Program-made: the position numbers and the translations under genes
Shown: positions 42,950 through 50,915 of the stretch, piece by piece
Position numbering within the stretch: the first letter of the stretch is position 1
Layout of the letters: each line of letters opens with the position of its first letter
Notes under the pieces: model-generated
What the model saw: the letters and a program-made list of their open reading frames with translations, nothing else
What the model was told of the DNA's origin: nothing
The model's database searches: none
Assembly (NCBI RefSeq): GCF_014650175.1
Contig: NZ_BMUL01000014.1
Span: 116,700 to 180,699, forward strand
Direction of reading: 5' to 3'
DNA: 64,000 nt
Source: Streptomyces termitum
GTDB lineage: Bacteria; Actinomycetota; Actinomycetes; Streptomycetales; Streptomycetaceae

Positions 42950-43908
42950 TCGGTCTCCCCGAAGTGGTCCCAGCCGCCCGCGCTGTGCCAGGGCGCGCCG
43001 TCGACGGTCACCTGGGGCAGCGCGGAGGGGGCGATGACCTCGCCGATGACCTTCCAGCGGGCGGGCAGCTTCACGTCGGGCGGGAAGGTGGCGACGATCG
43101 CGTGGTCCTCGCCGCCGGTGAGGACCCACTGGAGCGGGTCGACGCCGACGGCCTGGCCGATGTCGTGCATCTGGCCGGGGATGTCGATGAGGCCGGAGCG
43201 CAGGTCGATGCGGACGTTGCTGGCCTCGGCGATGTGGCCGAGGTCGGCGATGAGGCCGTCGCTGACGTCGCACATGGCGGTGGCGCCGAGTCCGGCGGCG
43301 GCCGGGCCCGCGTGGTACGGCGGCTCGGGGCGGCGGTGGGCCTCGACGAAGGCGCGGGGGGAGCGGAAGCCGCGGGAGAGGACCGCGTAACCGGCGGCGG
43401 ACCAGCCGAGCCAGCCGGTGTAGGCGACGACGTCGCCGGGTTCGGCGCCGCCCCGGGTGACCGGGTCGTGGTTGCGCAGGTCGCCGAGGGCGGTGATGGA
43501 GACCATGATCGTGTCGCCCCGGACGACGTCGCCGCCGACCACCGCCGCGCCCGCGACCTGACATTCGTCGCGCAGGCCGTCCATGAGTTCCGTGGCCCAG
43601 GTGACGGGCAGTTCGGCGGGGACGACGAGGCCGAGGAGGAGGGCGGTGGGGACCGCGCCCATGGCGGCGATGTCGGCGAGGTTCTGCGCGGCGGCCTTGC
43701 GGCCGACGTCGTAGGCCGTCGACCAGTCGCGGCGGAAGTGGCGTCCCTCGATGAGGATGTCCGTGCTCGCCACCACGCGGCGGTCGGGGGCGGAGACCAC
43801 GGCGGCGTCGTCGCCGGGCCCGATCCGTACCGCCGGGGTGGAGGTGAGCCGGGACGTGAGCTCCCTGATGAGCCCGAACTCGCCCAGCTCTCCGACTGTG
43901 CCCTTCAC
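42946..43908 (-). CDS. thiL: Thiamine-monophosphate kinase ThiL
   Basis: ThiL, 320 residues, phosphorylates thiamine monophosphate to the active pyrophosphate. PurM-like motifs: RIGPGDDAAVV, DILIEGRHF, VVGGDVVRGD, AMCDVSDGLIADLGH. Length is typical. It is divergent from the RAM-domain gene with a 233-base gap. Confidence 0.95.
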   Translation of the reverse strand: MKGTVGELGEFGLIRELTSRLTSTPAVRIGPGDDAAVVSAPDRRVVASTDILIEGRHFRRDWSTAYDVGRKAAAQNLADIAAMGAVPTALLLGLVVPAELPVTWATELMDGLRDECQVAGAAVVGGDVVRGDTIMVSITALGDLRNHDPVTRGGAEPGDVVAYTGWLGWSAAGYAVLSRGFRSPRAFVEAHRRPEPPYHAGPAAAGLGATAMCDVSDGLIADLGHIAEASNVRIDLRSGLIDIPGQMHDIGQAVGVDPLQWVLTGGEDHAIVATFPPDVKLPARWKVIGEVIAPSALPQVTVDGAPWHSAGGWDHFGETE

Positions 43909-44141
43909 CGCGTCTCACCTCGTGTCGTCGTGCGGCCCGGCCCTCGGCGGAGCGTCCGCTCGCACCGCGGGTCGCGGGCCGGCACCGTGCTGGGTACCGT
44001 CAAGTAGACCGTCAACTTCTGTCCTGTGTACGCCACACCCCGGGCGTCTCCGCGGGCGCGGGTCTCCCCGCGGCCCTCGGCGACGCGGTACCGTGGCGTC
44101 CCTTTCTCCCACAAGATCCTCGTGGTCGCCCTGGAGGTTCC

Positions 44142-44375
44142 GTGGTACAGGCGTACATCCTGATTCAGACCGAAGTGGGCAAGGCGTCGGCCGTGGCCGA
44201 CACCATCGCCAAGATTCCGGGGGTGATCCAGGCCGAGGACGTGACCGGGCCGTACGACGTGATCGTGCGGGCGCAGGCCGACACGGTCGACGAGCTGGGT
44301 CGCATGGTGGTCGCGAAGGTCCAGCAAGTGGACGGCATCACGCGCACACTGACCTGCCCGGTCGTCCATCTGTAG
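44142..44375 (+). CDS. Stand-alone Lrp/AsnC RAM-domain protein
   Basis: A 77-residue protein consisting only of the ligand-binding RAM domain of Lrp/AsnC regulators (MVQAYILIQTEVGKASAVAD; GPYDVIVRAQADTVDELGR). There is no DNA-binding helix-turn-helix. Such stand-alone proteins form oligomers that may bind amino acids. GGAGG precedes the GTG start. A DUF3515 lipoprotein gene follows after 20 bases. Confidence 0.9.
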   Translation: MVQAYILIQTEVGKASAVADTIAKIPGVIQAEDVTGPYDVIVRAQADTVDELGRMVVAKVQQVDGITRTLTCPVVHL

Positions 44376-44395
44376 CCCCCGTCTACCCTGGGCCG

Positions 44396-44911
44396 GTGAA
44401 GTCTTCCCACCGGCCTGTCGGCCTGCTCGCCCCGGCCGTCGTCCTGCTGCTGGCCGTCACCGGTTGCTCCTCCGGCGCCGGGGCGCCGGTGCCGGTTCCG
44501 GATCCGCCCGCGGCGGAGGCGGCGCTCTGCCGTGCGCTGGCTCGGGAGCTCCCGGAGACCGTGGCCGGGCAGGAGCGCAGCGACCCGTCCCCCGACTCGG
44601 AGCTGACCGCCGGGTGGGGTGACGGAGCGATCGTACTGCGCTGCGGAGTCCCCCGGCCCGAAAAGATGAGCGATCCGCAGTCGCAGGGCATCGACGCGAA
44701 CGGCGTCAACTGGATGCTGGAGCGGCCGGAGGGTTCCGGGCCCCGGTTCACCTCGGTCTACCGGAAGACGTACGTCGAGGTCAGCCTGGACGCGCGGTAC
44801 GCGAACGACGCCGGCCCCCTCGTCGACCTCGCCGCCCCGGTGGCGCGCGCGATCCCCTGCGCCCTCAGCGAGGAGTGCTCCGAGAGCGACGCCCCGGGCG
44901 CCGCTTCCTGA
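44396..44911 (+). CDS. DUF3515 family lipoprotein
   Basis: A 171-residue protein with a lipoprotein signal (lipobox LAVTGC, Cys about residue 22), hence attached to the outer face of the membrane. The rest is the actinobacterial DUF3515 domain with two conserved cysteine-containing segments (ALCRALARELP, LRCGVPRPE). Function unknown. Mycobacteria carry a DUF3515 gene next to thiL and ddl, and the same linkage is kept here. Confidence 0.88.
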   Translation: MKSSHRPVGLLAPAVVLLLAVTGCSSGAGAPVPVPDPPAAEAALCRALARELPETVAGQERSDPSPDSELTAGWGDGAIVLRCGVPRPEKMSDPQSQGIDANGVNWMLERPEGSGPRFTSVYRKTYVEVSLDARYANDAGPLVDLAAPVARAIPCALSEECSESDAPGAAS

Positions 44912-44937
44912 ACCGGAAGGGCCTTCCTGAGCCGGAA

Positions 44938-44964
44938 GGGCCCGGAGGGGCCTCCCCCGGGCCG
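44938..44964. terminator. Candidate terminator between converging genes
   Basis: GGGCCCGG and CCGGGCC can pair with a bulged GGAGG/CCTCC interior, in the 64-base gap between the DUF3515 gene and ddl stops. Confidence 0.45.
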
Positions 44965-44975
44965 CCGTGCACCGG

Positions 44976-46115
44976 TCAGCGCAGGCCCGTGGAGCGGGTC
45001 AGGGCCGCCTGGAGCAGGCGGTCGACCAGCTCGGGGTAGCTCACGCCGCTCTCCTGCCACATGCGCGGGTACATGGAGATCGGGGTGAAGCCGGGCATGG
45101 TGTTGATCTCGTTGATGACGAAGTCGCCGTCCTCGGTGAGGAAGAAGTCGGCGCGGACCAGGCCCTCGCAGGAGACGGCCTCGTAGGCGGCGACGGCGAG
45201 GCGCTGGACCTCTGCGGTGGCGGCGTCGCCGATCGGGGCGGGGACCAGGCCGGAGGCCGAGTCGATGTACTTGGCCTCGAAGTCGTAGAACTCGTGGTCG
45301 GTGACCGGGGGGATCTCGGCGGGCACGCTGGCGCGCGGGCCGTCCTCGAACTCCAGGACGCCGCACTCGATCTCGCGGCCGCGCAGCAGCGCCTCCACGA
45401 TGATCTTCGGGTCGTGGCGGCGGGCCTCCTCGACGGCCTCGTCGAGACCGGAGAGGTCGTCCACCTTGGTGATGCCGACGGAGGAGCCGCCGCGGGCGGG
45501 CTTCACGAACAGCGGCCAGCCGTGGTCGGCGGCGAACTCGACGATCTTCTTGCGGGCCTCGGCCGGGTTGCGGTCCCACTCGCGCGGCCGGATCACCTCG
45601 TACGGGCCGACCGGCAGGCCGTAGGAGGTGAAGACGCGCTTCATGTACTCCTTGTCCTGGCCGACGGCGGAGGCGAGGACGCCCGCGCCGACGTACGGGA
45701 CGCCGGAGAGCTCCAGCAGGCCCTGGAGGGTGCCATCCTCGCCGTACGGGCCGTGCAGCACGGGGAAGACGACGTCGACCTCGCCGAGGGCCTTCGGCAG
45801 CGCGCCGGGCTCGCTGAGCACGACCTCGCGGCTGGACGGGTCGACGGGGAGCAGCACGCCGCCCTTCTCCCCCTCGGCGAGCTGGGCGACGTCCGGGAGT
45901 TCACGGCCGGCGATGGCCATCCGCTCGGGGGCGTCGGCGGTCAGCGCCCAGCGGCCCTCGCGGGTGATGCCGATGGGCAGCACGTCGTACTTGGTCCGGT
46001 CGATGGCCCGCAGGACGGCGCCGGCGGTGACGACGGAGATGGCGTGCTCGGAGCTGCGTCCGCCGAAGACGACGGCCACGCGCGGCTTGCGGGGGCTCTG
46101 GGTGTTCTCGCTCAT
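44976..46115 (-). CDS. ddl: D-alanine--D-alanine ligase
   Basis: Ddl, 379 residues, joins two D-alanines for peptidoglycan. ATP-grasp features: VVFGGRSSEHAISV, HGPYGEDGTLQG, VKPARGGSSVG-type loop, and NEINTMPGFTPISMYP with the metal ligands. It begins MSENTQSP. Followed upstream by gpsA and plsC in one strand. Confidence 0.96.
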   Translation of the reverse strand: MSENTQSPRKPRVAVVFGGRSSEHAISVVTAGAVLRAIDRTKYDVLPIGITREGRWALTADAPERMAIAGRELPDVAQLAEGEKGGVLLPVDPSSREVVLSEPGALPKALGEVDVVFPVLHGPYGEDGTLQGLLELSGVPYVGAGVLASAVGQDKEYMKRVFTSYGLPVGPYEVIRPREWDRNPAEARKKIVEFAADHGWPLFVKPARGGSSVGITKVDDLSGLDEAVEEARRHDPKIIVEALLRGREIECGVLEFEDGPRASVPAEIPPVTDHEFYDFEAKYIDSASGLVPAPIGDAATAEVQRLAVAAYEAVSCEGLVRADFFLTEDGDFVINEINTMPGFTPISMYPRMWQESGVSYPELVDRLLQAALTRSTGLR

Positions 46116-46228
46116 ATCGCCCTGAGCGTACCTTGCGGTGTCCGAACTCCTGAGCGCCCCGCGTGCCGTCGCGCGCGTCCGGCCCAGTGGCCGGAGGCTG
46201 TCCTTCCGCGGGCCCTCCCGCGGAGCGT

Positions 46229-47230
46229 TCAGCAGCGCTCGGGCTTGGCGCTGCGCGACATCAGCTCCTTGAGCGCGACCACGGGCGGCTTGCCGTCGTG
46301 GACGATGGAGACGACGGTCTCGGTGATGGGCATGTCGACGCCGTGGCGGCGGCCCAGGTCGAGCACGGACTCGCAGGACTTGACGCCCTCGGCGGTCTGC
46401 CTGGTGGCCGCGACGGCCTCCTGGAGGGTCATCCCGCGGCCCAGGTTGGTGCCGAAGGTGTTGTTCCGGGAGAGCGGCGAGGAGCAGGTGGCGACCAGGT
46501 CGCCGAGGCCCGCGAGGCCGGAGAAGGTCAGCGGGTCGGCGCCCATGGCGAGGCCGAGGCGGGTGGTCTCGGCGAGGCCGCGGGTGATGAGGGTGGCCTT
46601 GGAGTTGTCGCCCAGGCCCATGCCGTTGGCGATGCCGACGGCGAGGCCGATGACGTTCTTGACCGCGCCGCCGAGCTCGCAGCCGACGACGTCGGTGTTG
46701 GTGTACGGGCGGAAGTACGGGGTCATGCAGGCGGCCTGGAGCCGCTGGGCGACCGACTCGTCGACGCAGGCGGCGACGGCGGCGGCGGGCTGCCGGGCGG
46801 CGATCTCGCGGGCCAGGTTGGGGCCGGTGAGGACCGCGACCCGCTCGGCGGGCACGCCGGCGACCTCGGAGATGACCTCGCTCATCCGCTTGGCGGTGCC
46901 GAGTTCGATGCCCTTCATCAGGGAGACCAGGACGGTCTCGGGGCCGAGCTTCGGCGCCCAGGCGGCGAGGTTCTCGCGCAGGGTCTGGGAGGGGACGACG
47001 AGGACGGCGAAGTCGGCGCCCTCGGCGGCCTCGGCCGGGTCGGCGGTGGCCGTGACGCCCCGGGGGAGCTCGACGCCGGGCAGGTAGTCGGGGTTGGTAC
47101 GGGTGGTGTTGATGGCCTCGGCGAGCGCCGGGCGGCGGCCCCAGAGGCTCACCTCGCAGCCGGCGTCGGCCATCACCATGGCGAAGGCGGTGCCCCAGGA
47201 CCCGTTTCCGAAGACGGCGGCCTTGGTCAT
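46229..47230 (-). CDS. gpsA: NAD(P)-dependent glycerol-3-phosphate dehydrogenase
   Basis: GpsA, 333 residues, makes glycerol-3-phosphate for phospholipids. N-terminal dinucleotide fold AVFGNGSWGTAFA, catalytic region GGAVKNVIGLAVGIANG with the lysine, and LAGLGDLVATCSSPLSRN. The ATG overlaps the plsC stop, so acceptor synthesis and acylation are coupled. Confidence 0.96.
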   Translation of the reverse strand: MTKAAVFGNGSWGTAFAMVMADAGCEVSLWGRRPALAEAINTTRTNPDYLPGVELPRGVTATADPAEAAEGADFAVLVVPSQTLRENLAAWAPKLGPETVLVSLMKGIELGTAKRMSEVISEVAGVPAERVAVLTGPNLAREIAARQPAAAVAACVDESVAQRLQAACMTPYFRPYTNTDVVGCELGGAVKNVIGLAVGIANGMGLGDNSKATLITRGLAETTRLGLAMGADPLTFSGLAGLGDLVATCSSPLSRNNTFGTNLGRGMTLQEAVAATRQTAEGVKSCESVLDLGRRHGVDMPITETVVSIVHDGKPPVVALKELMSRSAKPERC

Positions 47231-47991
47231 TTGGCGCCCCCCTCGGCGGCCTTGCGGCTCTGCCGCAGGCGGGCGGCGCGGCGCGGGTCGTACGGCTCGG
47301 CGGGGGCCTGCTCGCCGCGGACCTCCGCCAGCAGGGCGGTGATCGCCGCCATGATCGTCTCGGTGGCCTCGCGCAGCACCTCGGGGGTGGGCTCCAGGCC
47401 GTCGAAGCGGGAGAGGTCGACCGGCGGCCCGGCCTGGACGATCAGCGTCTTGCGCGGGAAGAAGCTGAACTTGTCCTTCTTGGCGTACGGCGGCATGGCG
47501 AGGTTGGCGCCCCACTGGGCCACCGGGATGACGGGCGCCCTGGTGAGCAGCGCGACGCGGGCGGCGCCGGTCTTGCCGGGCATCGGCCACATGTCGGGGT
47601 CGCGGGTGAGGGTGCCCTCGGGGTAGAAGGCGACGCACTCGCCGCGCTCGATGGCGTCCACGGCGGCCCGGAAGGCGTCCAGGGCGTTCGCGGTCTCCCG
47701 GTAGACGGGGATCTGGCCGGTGTTGCGGAGCATCGTGCCGACGAAGCCCGCCTTGAAGAGGCCCGCCTTGGCGAGGAAACGGGGCACCCGGCCGGTGTTG
47801 TACTGGTAGTGCGCGTAGGACAGCGGGTCCAGGTAGGAGTTGTGGTTGACCGCGGTGATGAATCCGCCGTCGGCCGGAATGTGCTCCATGCCGCGCCAGT
47901 CCCGCTTGAACAGAACCACCAGGGGGGGTTTGGCGATGACCGCCGCGAGGCGGTACCAGAAGCCGATTCTGCGGCGGGGCACTCGGGGCAC
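47227..47991 (-). CDS. plsC: 1-acyl-sn-glycerol-3-phosphate acyltransferase
   Basis: A 254-residue acyltransferase with block I NHNSYLD and block III YPEGTLTRD, the catalytic and glycerophosphate-binding motifs of PlsC. It makes phosphatidic acid at the membrane. GGAGAAAG precedes the GTG. Its overlap with gpsA supports a phospholipid role. Divergent from cofC. Confidence 0.93.
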   Translation of the reverse strand: MPRVPRRRIGFWYRLAAVIAKPPLVVLFKRDWRGMEHIPADGGFITAVNHNSYLDPLSYAHYQYNTGRVPRFLAKAGLFKAGFVGTMLRNTGQIPVYRETANALDAFRAAVDAIERGECVAFYPEGTLTRDPDMWPMPGKTGAARVALLTRAPVIPVAQWGANLAMPPYAKKDKFSFFPRKTLIVQAGPPVDLSRFDGLEPTPEVLREATETIMAAITALLAEVRGEQAPAEPYDPRRAARLRQSRKAAEGGAK

Positions 47992-48109
47992 CTTTCTCCG
48001 GGTCCTGCTGGCAGGGGGTCAAGTGTCGCCCCCCGCTCCTGCTGTGTCGAGGACACCGTACGCCCCGGGACCGGGGGCGTCCCTTCCGGGCGGGACAGAA
48101 TGGGCCGTG

Positions 48110-48757
48110 ATGAAGACGGATGCGGACGACGGCTGGTCCCTGGTCGTACCCCTGAAGCCCCTGGCCCTGGCCAAGAGCCGGCTCGGCCCCGCCGCCGGGG
48201 AGCGGCTGCGGCCCCGGCTGGCCCTCGCCTTCGCGGTGGACACCGTGGCGGCGGCGCTGGCCTGCGCCGGGGTACGGGACGTGGTGGTGGTCACGGACGA
48301 CCGGGTGGCGGGCCGGGCGCTGGCCGCACTGGGGGCGCGGATCGTGCCGGACGCCCCGGCGGCGGGGCTCAACGCGGCGCTGGCGCACGGGGCGCGGGCG
48401 GTGCGGGCACTCCGGCCGCGGGCCCGGGTGGCGGCGCTGAACGCGGACCTCCCGGCGCTGCGCCCGGCGGAGCTGGGCCGGGTCCTGGACGCCGCCCGGG
48501 AATTCCCCCGGGCATTTCTCGCGGATGCCGCCGAAATGGGGACGACATTCCTCTCGGCGGGACCGGGGGTGGAATTGGAACCGGCTTTCGGGGGCCCGTC
48601 GCGGCTTCGGCATTTAGCGTCCGGGGCGGTGGAAATCAGGCTGGCCGGGGTGGATTCCGTGCGCCGGGACGTGGACACCGGCGAGGATCTGGCGGCGGCG
48701 GGGGCGCTGGGGCTCGGCCCCCGGACGGCGGCCCGGCGGCCGGCGCCGGCCGGATAG
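48110..48757 (+). CDS. cofC: 2-phospho-L-lactate/PEP guanylyltransferase (CofC/FbiD), with a TTA codon
   Basis: A 215-residue enzyme for coenzyme F420 synthesis that joins GTP to phosphoenolpyruvate or phospholactate. Motifs: VVPLKPLALAKSRLG, DVVVVTDDR, GLNAALAHGA, LNADLPALRPAEL, TTFLSAGP. Leu169 is encoded by TTA (48614-48616), and the stretch around residues 130-185 uses many A/T-ending codons (GAA, TTC, ATT-like), unlike the flanks. Translation would need the bldA tRNA in Streptomyces. Confidence 0.9.
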   Translation: MKTDADDGWSLVVPLKPLALAKSRLGPAAGERLRPRLALAFAVDTVAAALACAGVRDVVVVTDDRVAGRALAALGARIVPDAPAAGLNAALAHGARAVRALRPRARVAALNADLPALRPAELGRVLDAAREFPRAFLADAAEMGTTFLSAGPGVELEPAFGGPSRLRHLASGAVEIRLAGVDSVRRDVDTGEDLAAAGALGLGPRTAARRPAPAG

Positions 48758-48767
48758 GCTGCGGCGC

Positions 48768-48977
48768 ATGCAGGCGACCGCGTACACGTACGACTCCGAG
48801 ACCCGCAGCGGCAGTGTGCTGCTCGACGACGGCACCCCGGTGGAGTTCGGGGCGGCGGCCTTCGACGCGGGCGGTCTGCTGCTGCTCCGGCCGGGGCAGC
48901 GGGTGCGGATCGAGACGGAGCCGGGCACCTCGGGCGCCGGGTCGCGGATCACCCTGGTGACTCTCCAGACCTTCTGA
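48768..48977 (+). CDS. Small conserved-type protein of 69 residues
   Basis: A short protein (MQATAYTYDSETRSGSVLLD start, then LLLLRPGQRVRIETEPG) that looks like a small beta-barrel, reminiscent of cold-shock/OB folds, but no family motif is certain. It begins ten bases after cofC and is likely cotranscribed. Function unknown. Confidence 0.75.
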   Translation: MQATAYTYDSETRSGSVLLDDGTPVEFGAAAFDAGGLLLLRPGQRVRIETEPGTSGAGSRITLVTLQTF

Positions 48978-49073
48978 CCTCCGCCCCCCCATTCCCCTGG
49001 GCTTCCGGCCCTCGGGATCGCCGCCCCTCCCCTGCTCCGTACGAGTGGCGGCGGGGCCGCTCCGGACGCACCG

Positions 49074-49105
49074 CGGGCCGGGCTCCCGTGCGGGAGCCCG
49101 GCCCG
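49074..49105. terminator. Bidirectional terminator after hupS
   Basis: A perfect 15-bp stem (CGGGCCGGGCTCCCG) with a two-base centre lies in the convergent gap between the 69-residue gene and hupS. Confidence 0.85.
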
Positions 49106-49145
49106 GCGGACGGGCGACAGCCGTCCTGGCCCGCTGCTCGGCGGC

Positions 49146-49841
49146 CTACTTCTTGGCGGCCGTCTTCTTGGCCGTGGCGGTCTTGCGCGCCGTGGTCTTC
49201 TTGGCGGGCGCCTTCTTCGCCGTGGTCTTCTTCGCCGGGGCCGTCTTCTTGGCGGCCGCCTTCTTCGTGGCGGTGGCGGCGGTGGCCTTCTTCGCGGCGG
49301 CCGTGGTGGTCTTCTTGGCCGGGGTCGCCTTCTTCGCGGCCGAGGCGGTCTTCTTGGCGGCGGCCGCGGTGACCTTCTTCGCCGGGGTCGCCTTCTTGGC
49401 GGCGGCGGTGGTCTTCTTGGCCGGAGTGGCCTTCTTCGCGGCGGCCTTCTTGGCCGTGGTGGCCTTCTTCGCCGCGGCCTTCTTCACGGTGGCGGAGGCG
49501 GCGCCGCCGGTGAGGCTGCCCTTGGGGGCCTTCTTGACGGAGACCTCGCCGCCCTTGGGGAGCTTCTTCGAGCCGCTGACCAGGTCCTTGAAGCCCTGGC
49601 CCGCGCGGAAGCGCGGCACGGAGGTCTTCTTGACCCGGACGCGCTCGCCCGTCTGCGGGTTGCGGGCGTAGCGGGCCGGGCGGTCCACCTTCTCGAACGA
49701 CCCGAAGCCGGTGACCGAGACCCGGTCGCCGGAGACCACGGCGCGCACGATGGCGTCGAGCACGTGGTCGACGGCATCGGCGGCCTGCTGGCGACCGCCC
49801 AACTTGTCGGCAATCGCTTCTACGAGCTGCGCCTTGTTCAC
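49146..49841 (-). CDS. hupS: HU-family histone-like protein with lysine-rich tail (HupS)
   Basis: A 231-residue HU protein. Residues 1-95 are the HU fold (MNKAQLVEAIADKLGG, VTGFGSFEKVDRPAR, ARNPQTGERVRV) and 115-231 a low-complexity AAAKKATPAKKTT-type tail like eukaryotic histone H1. In S. coelicolor HupS is a nucleoid protein of sporulating hyphae. GAAGGGGA precedes the GTG. A good promoter lies in an AT-rich island upstream. Confidence 0.95.
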   Translation of the reverse strand: MNKAQLVEAIADKLGGRQQAADAVDHVLDAIVRAVVSGDRVSVTGFGSFEKVDRPARYARNPQTGERVRVKKTSVPRFRAGQGFKDLVSGSKKLPKGGEVSVKKAPKGSLTGGAASATVKKAAAKKATTAKKAAAKKATPAKKTTAAAKKATPAKKVTAAAAKKTASAAKKATPAKKTTTAAAKKATAATATKKAAAKKTAPAKKTTAKKAPAKKTTARKTATAKKTAAKK

Positions 49842-49892
49842 GTCTTCCCCTTCGGAGACTTTGCCGGAACGAAAGTGTTCAAGCTTTTTCGC

Positions 49893-49921
49893 ACGTTAGG
49901 CATGTATATACCGCAAATCAA
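49893..49921 (-). promoter_or_regulatory. hupS promoter
   Basis: TTGATT and TAACGT are separated by 17 bases on the minus strand, within an AT-rich stretch (49866-49945). The predicted start lies about 45 bases upstream of the GTG. Confidence 0.65.
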
Positions 49922-49984
49922 ACACGAAACGGTCTAATCACCCTAGTGCCGCAACGCGGAAGTGCCGTTGCGGAGTTCCGGGTG

Positions 49985-50212
49985 TCAGTCGCCTACAGGG
50001 AATCGGCCCTCTTCGAGGTCCTTCATCAACCGGTCCAGACGCGTCGCCGCGTCCGCGAGATCGTGCTTCGCCGCGGCCGTGACGACCAGCAGCTTCCGGG
50101 ACAGCGCCATCCTTACGCCCTCCGGGACTTGCAGTGAGCGCACTCGGGAGTGCGCTTCCTTCAATCGGGCGGCGACTGCCTCGTAGAGCTCGAGTTGGCT
50201 GTCGCGTTCCAT
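49985..50212 (-). CDS. Small helical protein of 75 residues, function unknown
   Basis: A 75-residue protein (MERDSQLELYEAVAARLKEA start) that is almost fully helical and charged, with RMALSRKLLVVTAAAKHDL in the middle. Codon use is typical of this genome. It lies between leuD and hupS and I know no function. Confidence 0.75.
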   Translation of the reverse strand: MERDSQLELYEAVAARLKEAHSRVRSLQVPEGVRMALSRKLLVVTAAAKHDLADAATRLDRLMKDLEEGRFPVGD

Positions 50213-50266
50213 GCACCGATTGTGCCATCTAGGGCGAGTTGTCGCCCGACAGGGTCCCAACAAGCA

Positions 50267-50300
50267 ACTGCGCCCCCCACCGGGAGGTGGGGGGCGCAGT
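50267..50300 (-). terminator. Terminator of leuCD
   Basis: A perfect 15-bp stem (ACTGCGCCCCCCACC) with a four-base loop starts 16 bases after leuD. Confidence 0.85.
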
Positions 50301-50316
50301 CTTGGAAAAGCGCTGC

Positions 50317-50910
50317 TCAGACGGTCATTGTACGGGGCTTGTAGGAGGGCCTGGCCGCCTCGTAGGCCGCGATGTCGGCTTCGTTCTGAAGGGTGAGGCT
50401 GATGTCGTCGAGGCCGTTGAGCAGGCGCCAGCGGGCGTTCTCGTCGAGCTCGAAGTCGGCGTCGATCCCGGGCGCCAGGACCTTGCGGGCCTCCAGGTCG
50501 ACGGTGATCTCGACGGTCGGGTCGGCGTCGGTCAGCGCCCAGAGGGCGTCCACGGTCTCCTGCGGGAGGACGACGGTGAGCAGCCCGTTCTTCAGCGAGT
50601 TGCCGCGGAAGATGTCGGCGAAGCGGGCCGAGATCACGGTCTTGAAGCCGTAGTTCTGGAGCGCCCAGACGGCGTGCTCGCGGGAGGAGCCGGTGCCGAA
50701 GTCGGGGCCGGCGACCAGGACCGTGGCGCCCTGGCGCTCGGGGCGGTTGAGGACGAACTCCGGGTCCTTGCGCCAGGCCTCGAAGAGGCCGTCCTCGAAG
50801 CCGTCGCGGGTGACCTTCTTGAGCCAGTGCGCGGGGATGATCTGGTCGGTGTCGACGTTGCTGCGGCGCAGCGGGACGGCCCGGCCGGTGTGCGTGGTGA
50901 AGGCTTCCAT
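50317..50910 (-). CDS. leuD: 3-isopropylmalate dehydratase small subunit
   Basis: LeuD, 197 residues, completes isopropylmalate isomerase in leucine synthesis. DTDQIIPAHWLK and FGTGSSREHAVWAL are the family substrate-site motifs. It starts five bases after leuC. Confidence 0.97.
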   Translation of the reverse strand: MEAFTTHTGRAVPLRRSNVDTDQIIPAHWLKKVTRDGFEDGLFEAWRKDPEFVLNRPERQGATVLVAGPDFGTGSSREHAVWALQNYGFKTVISARFADIFRGNSLKNGLLTVVLPQETVDALWALTDADPTVEITVDLEARKVLAPGIDADFELDENARWRLLNGLDDISLTLQNEADIAAYEAARPSYKPRTMTV

Positions 50911-50915
50911 GGTGC

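Noticed and set aside
43909..44141. TPP riboswitch upstream of thiL
   Set aside because: I could not find the conserved CUGAGA and ACCUGA-type core elements in the right order on the minus strand.
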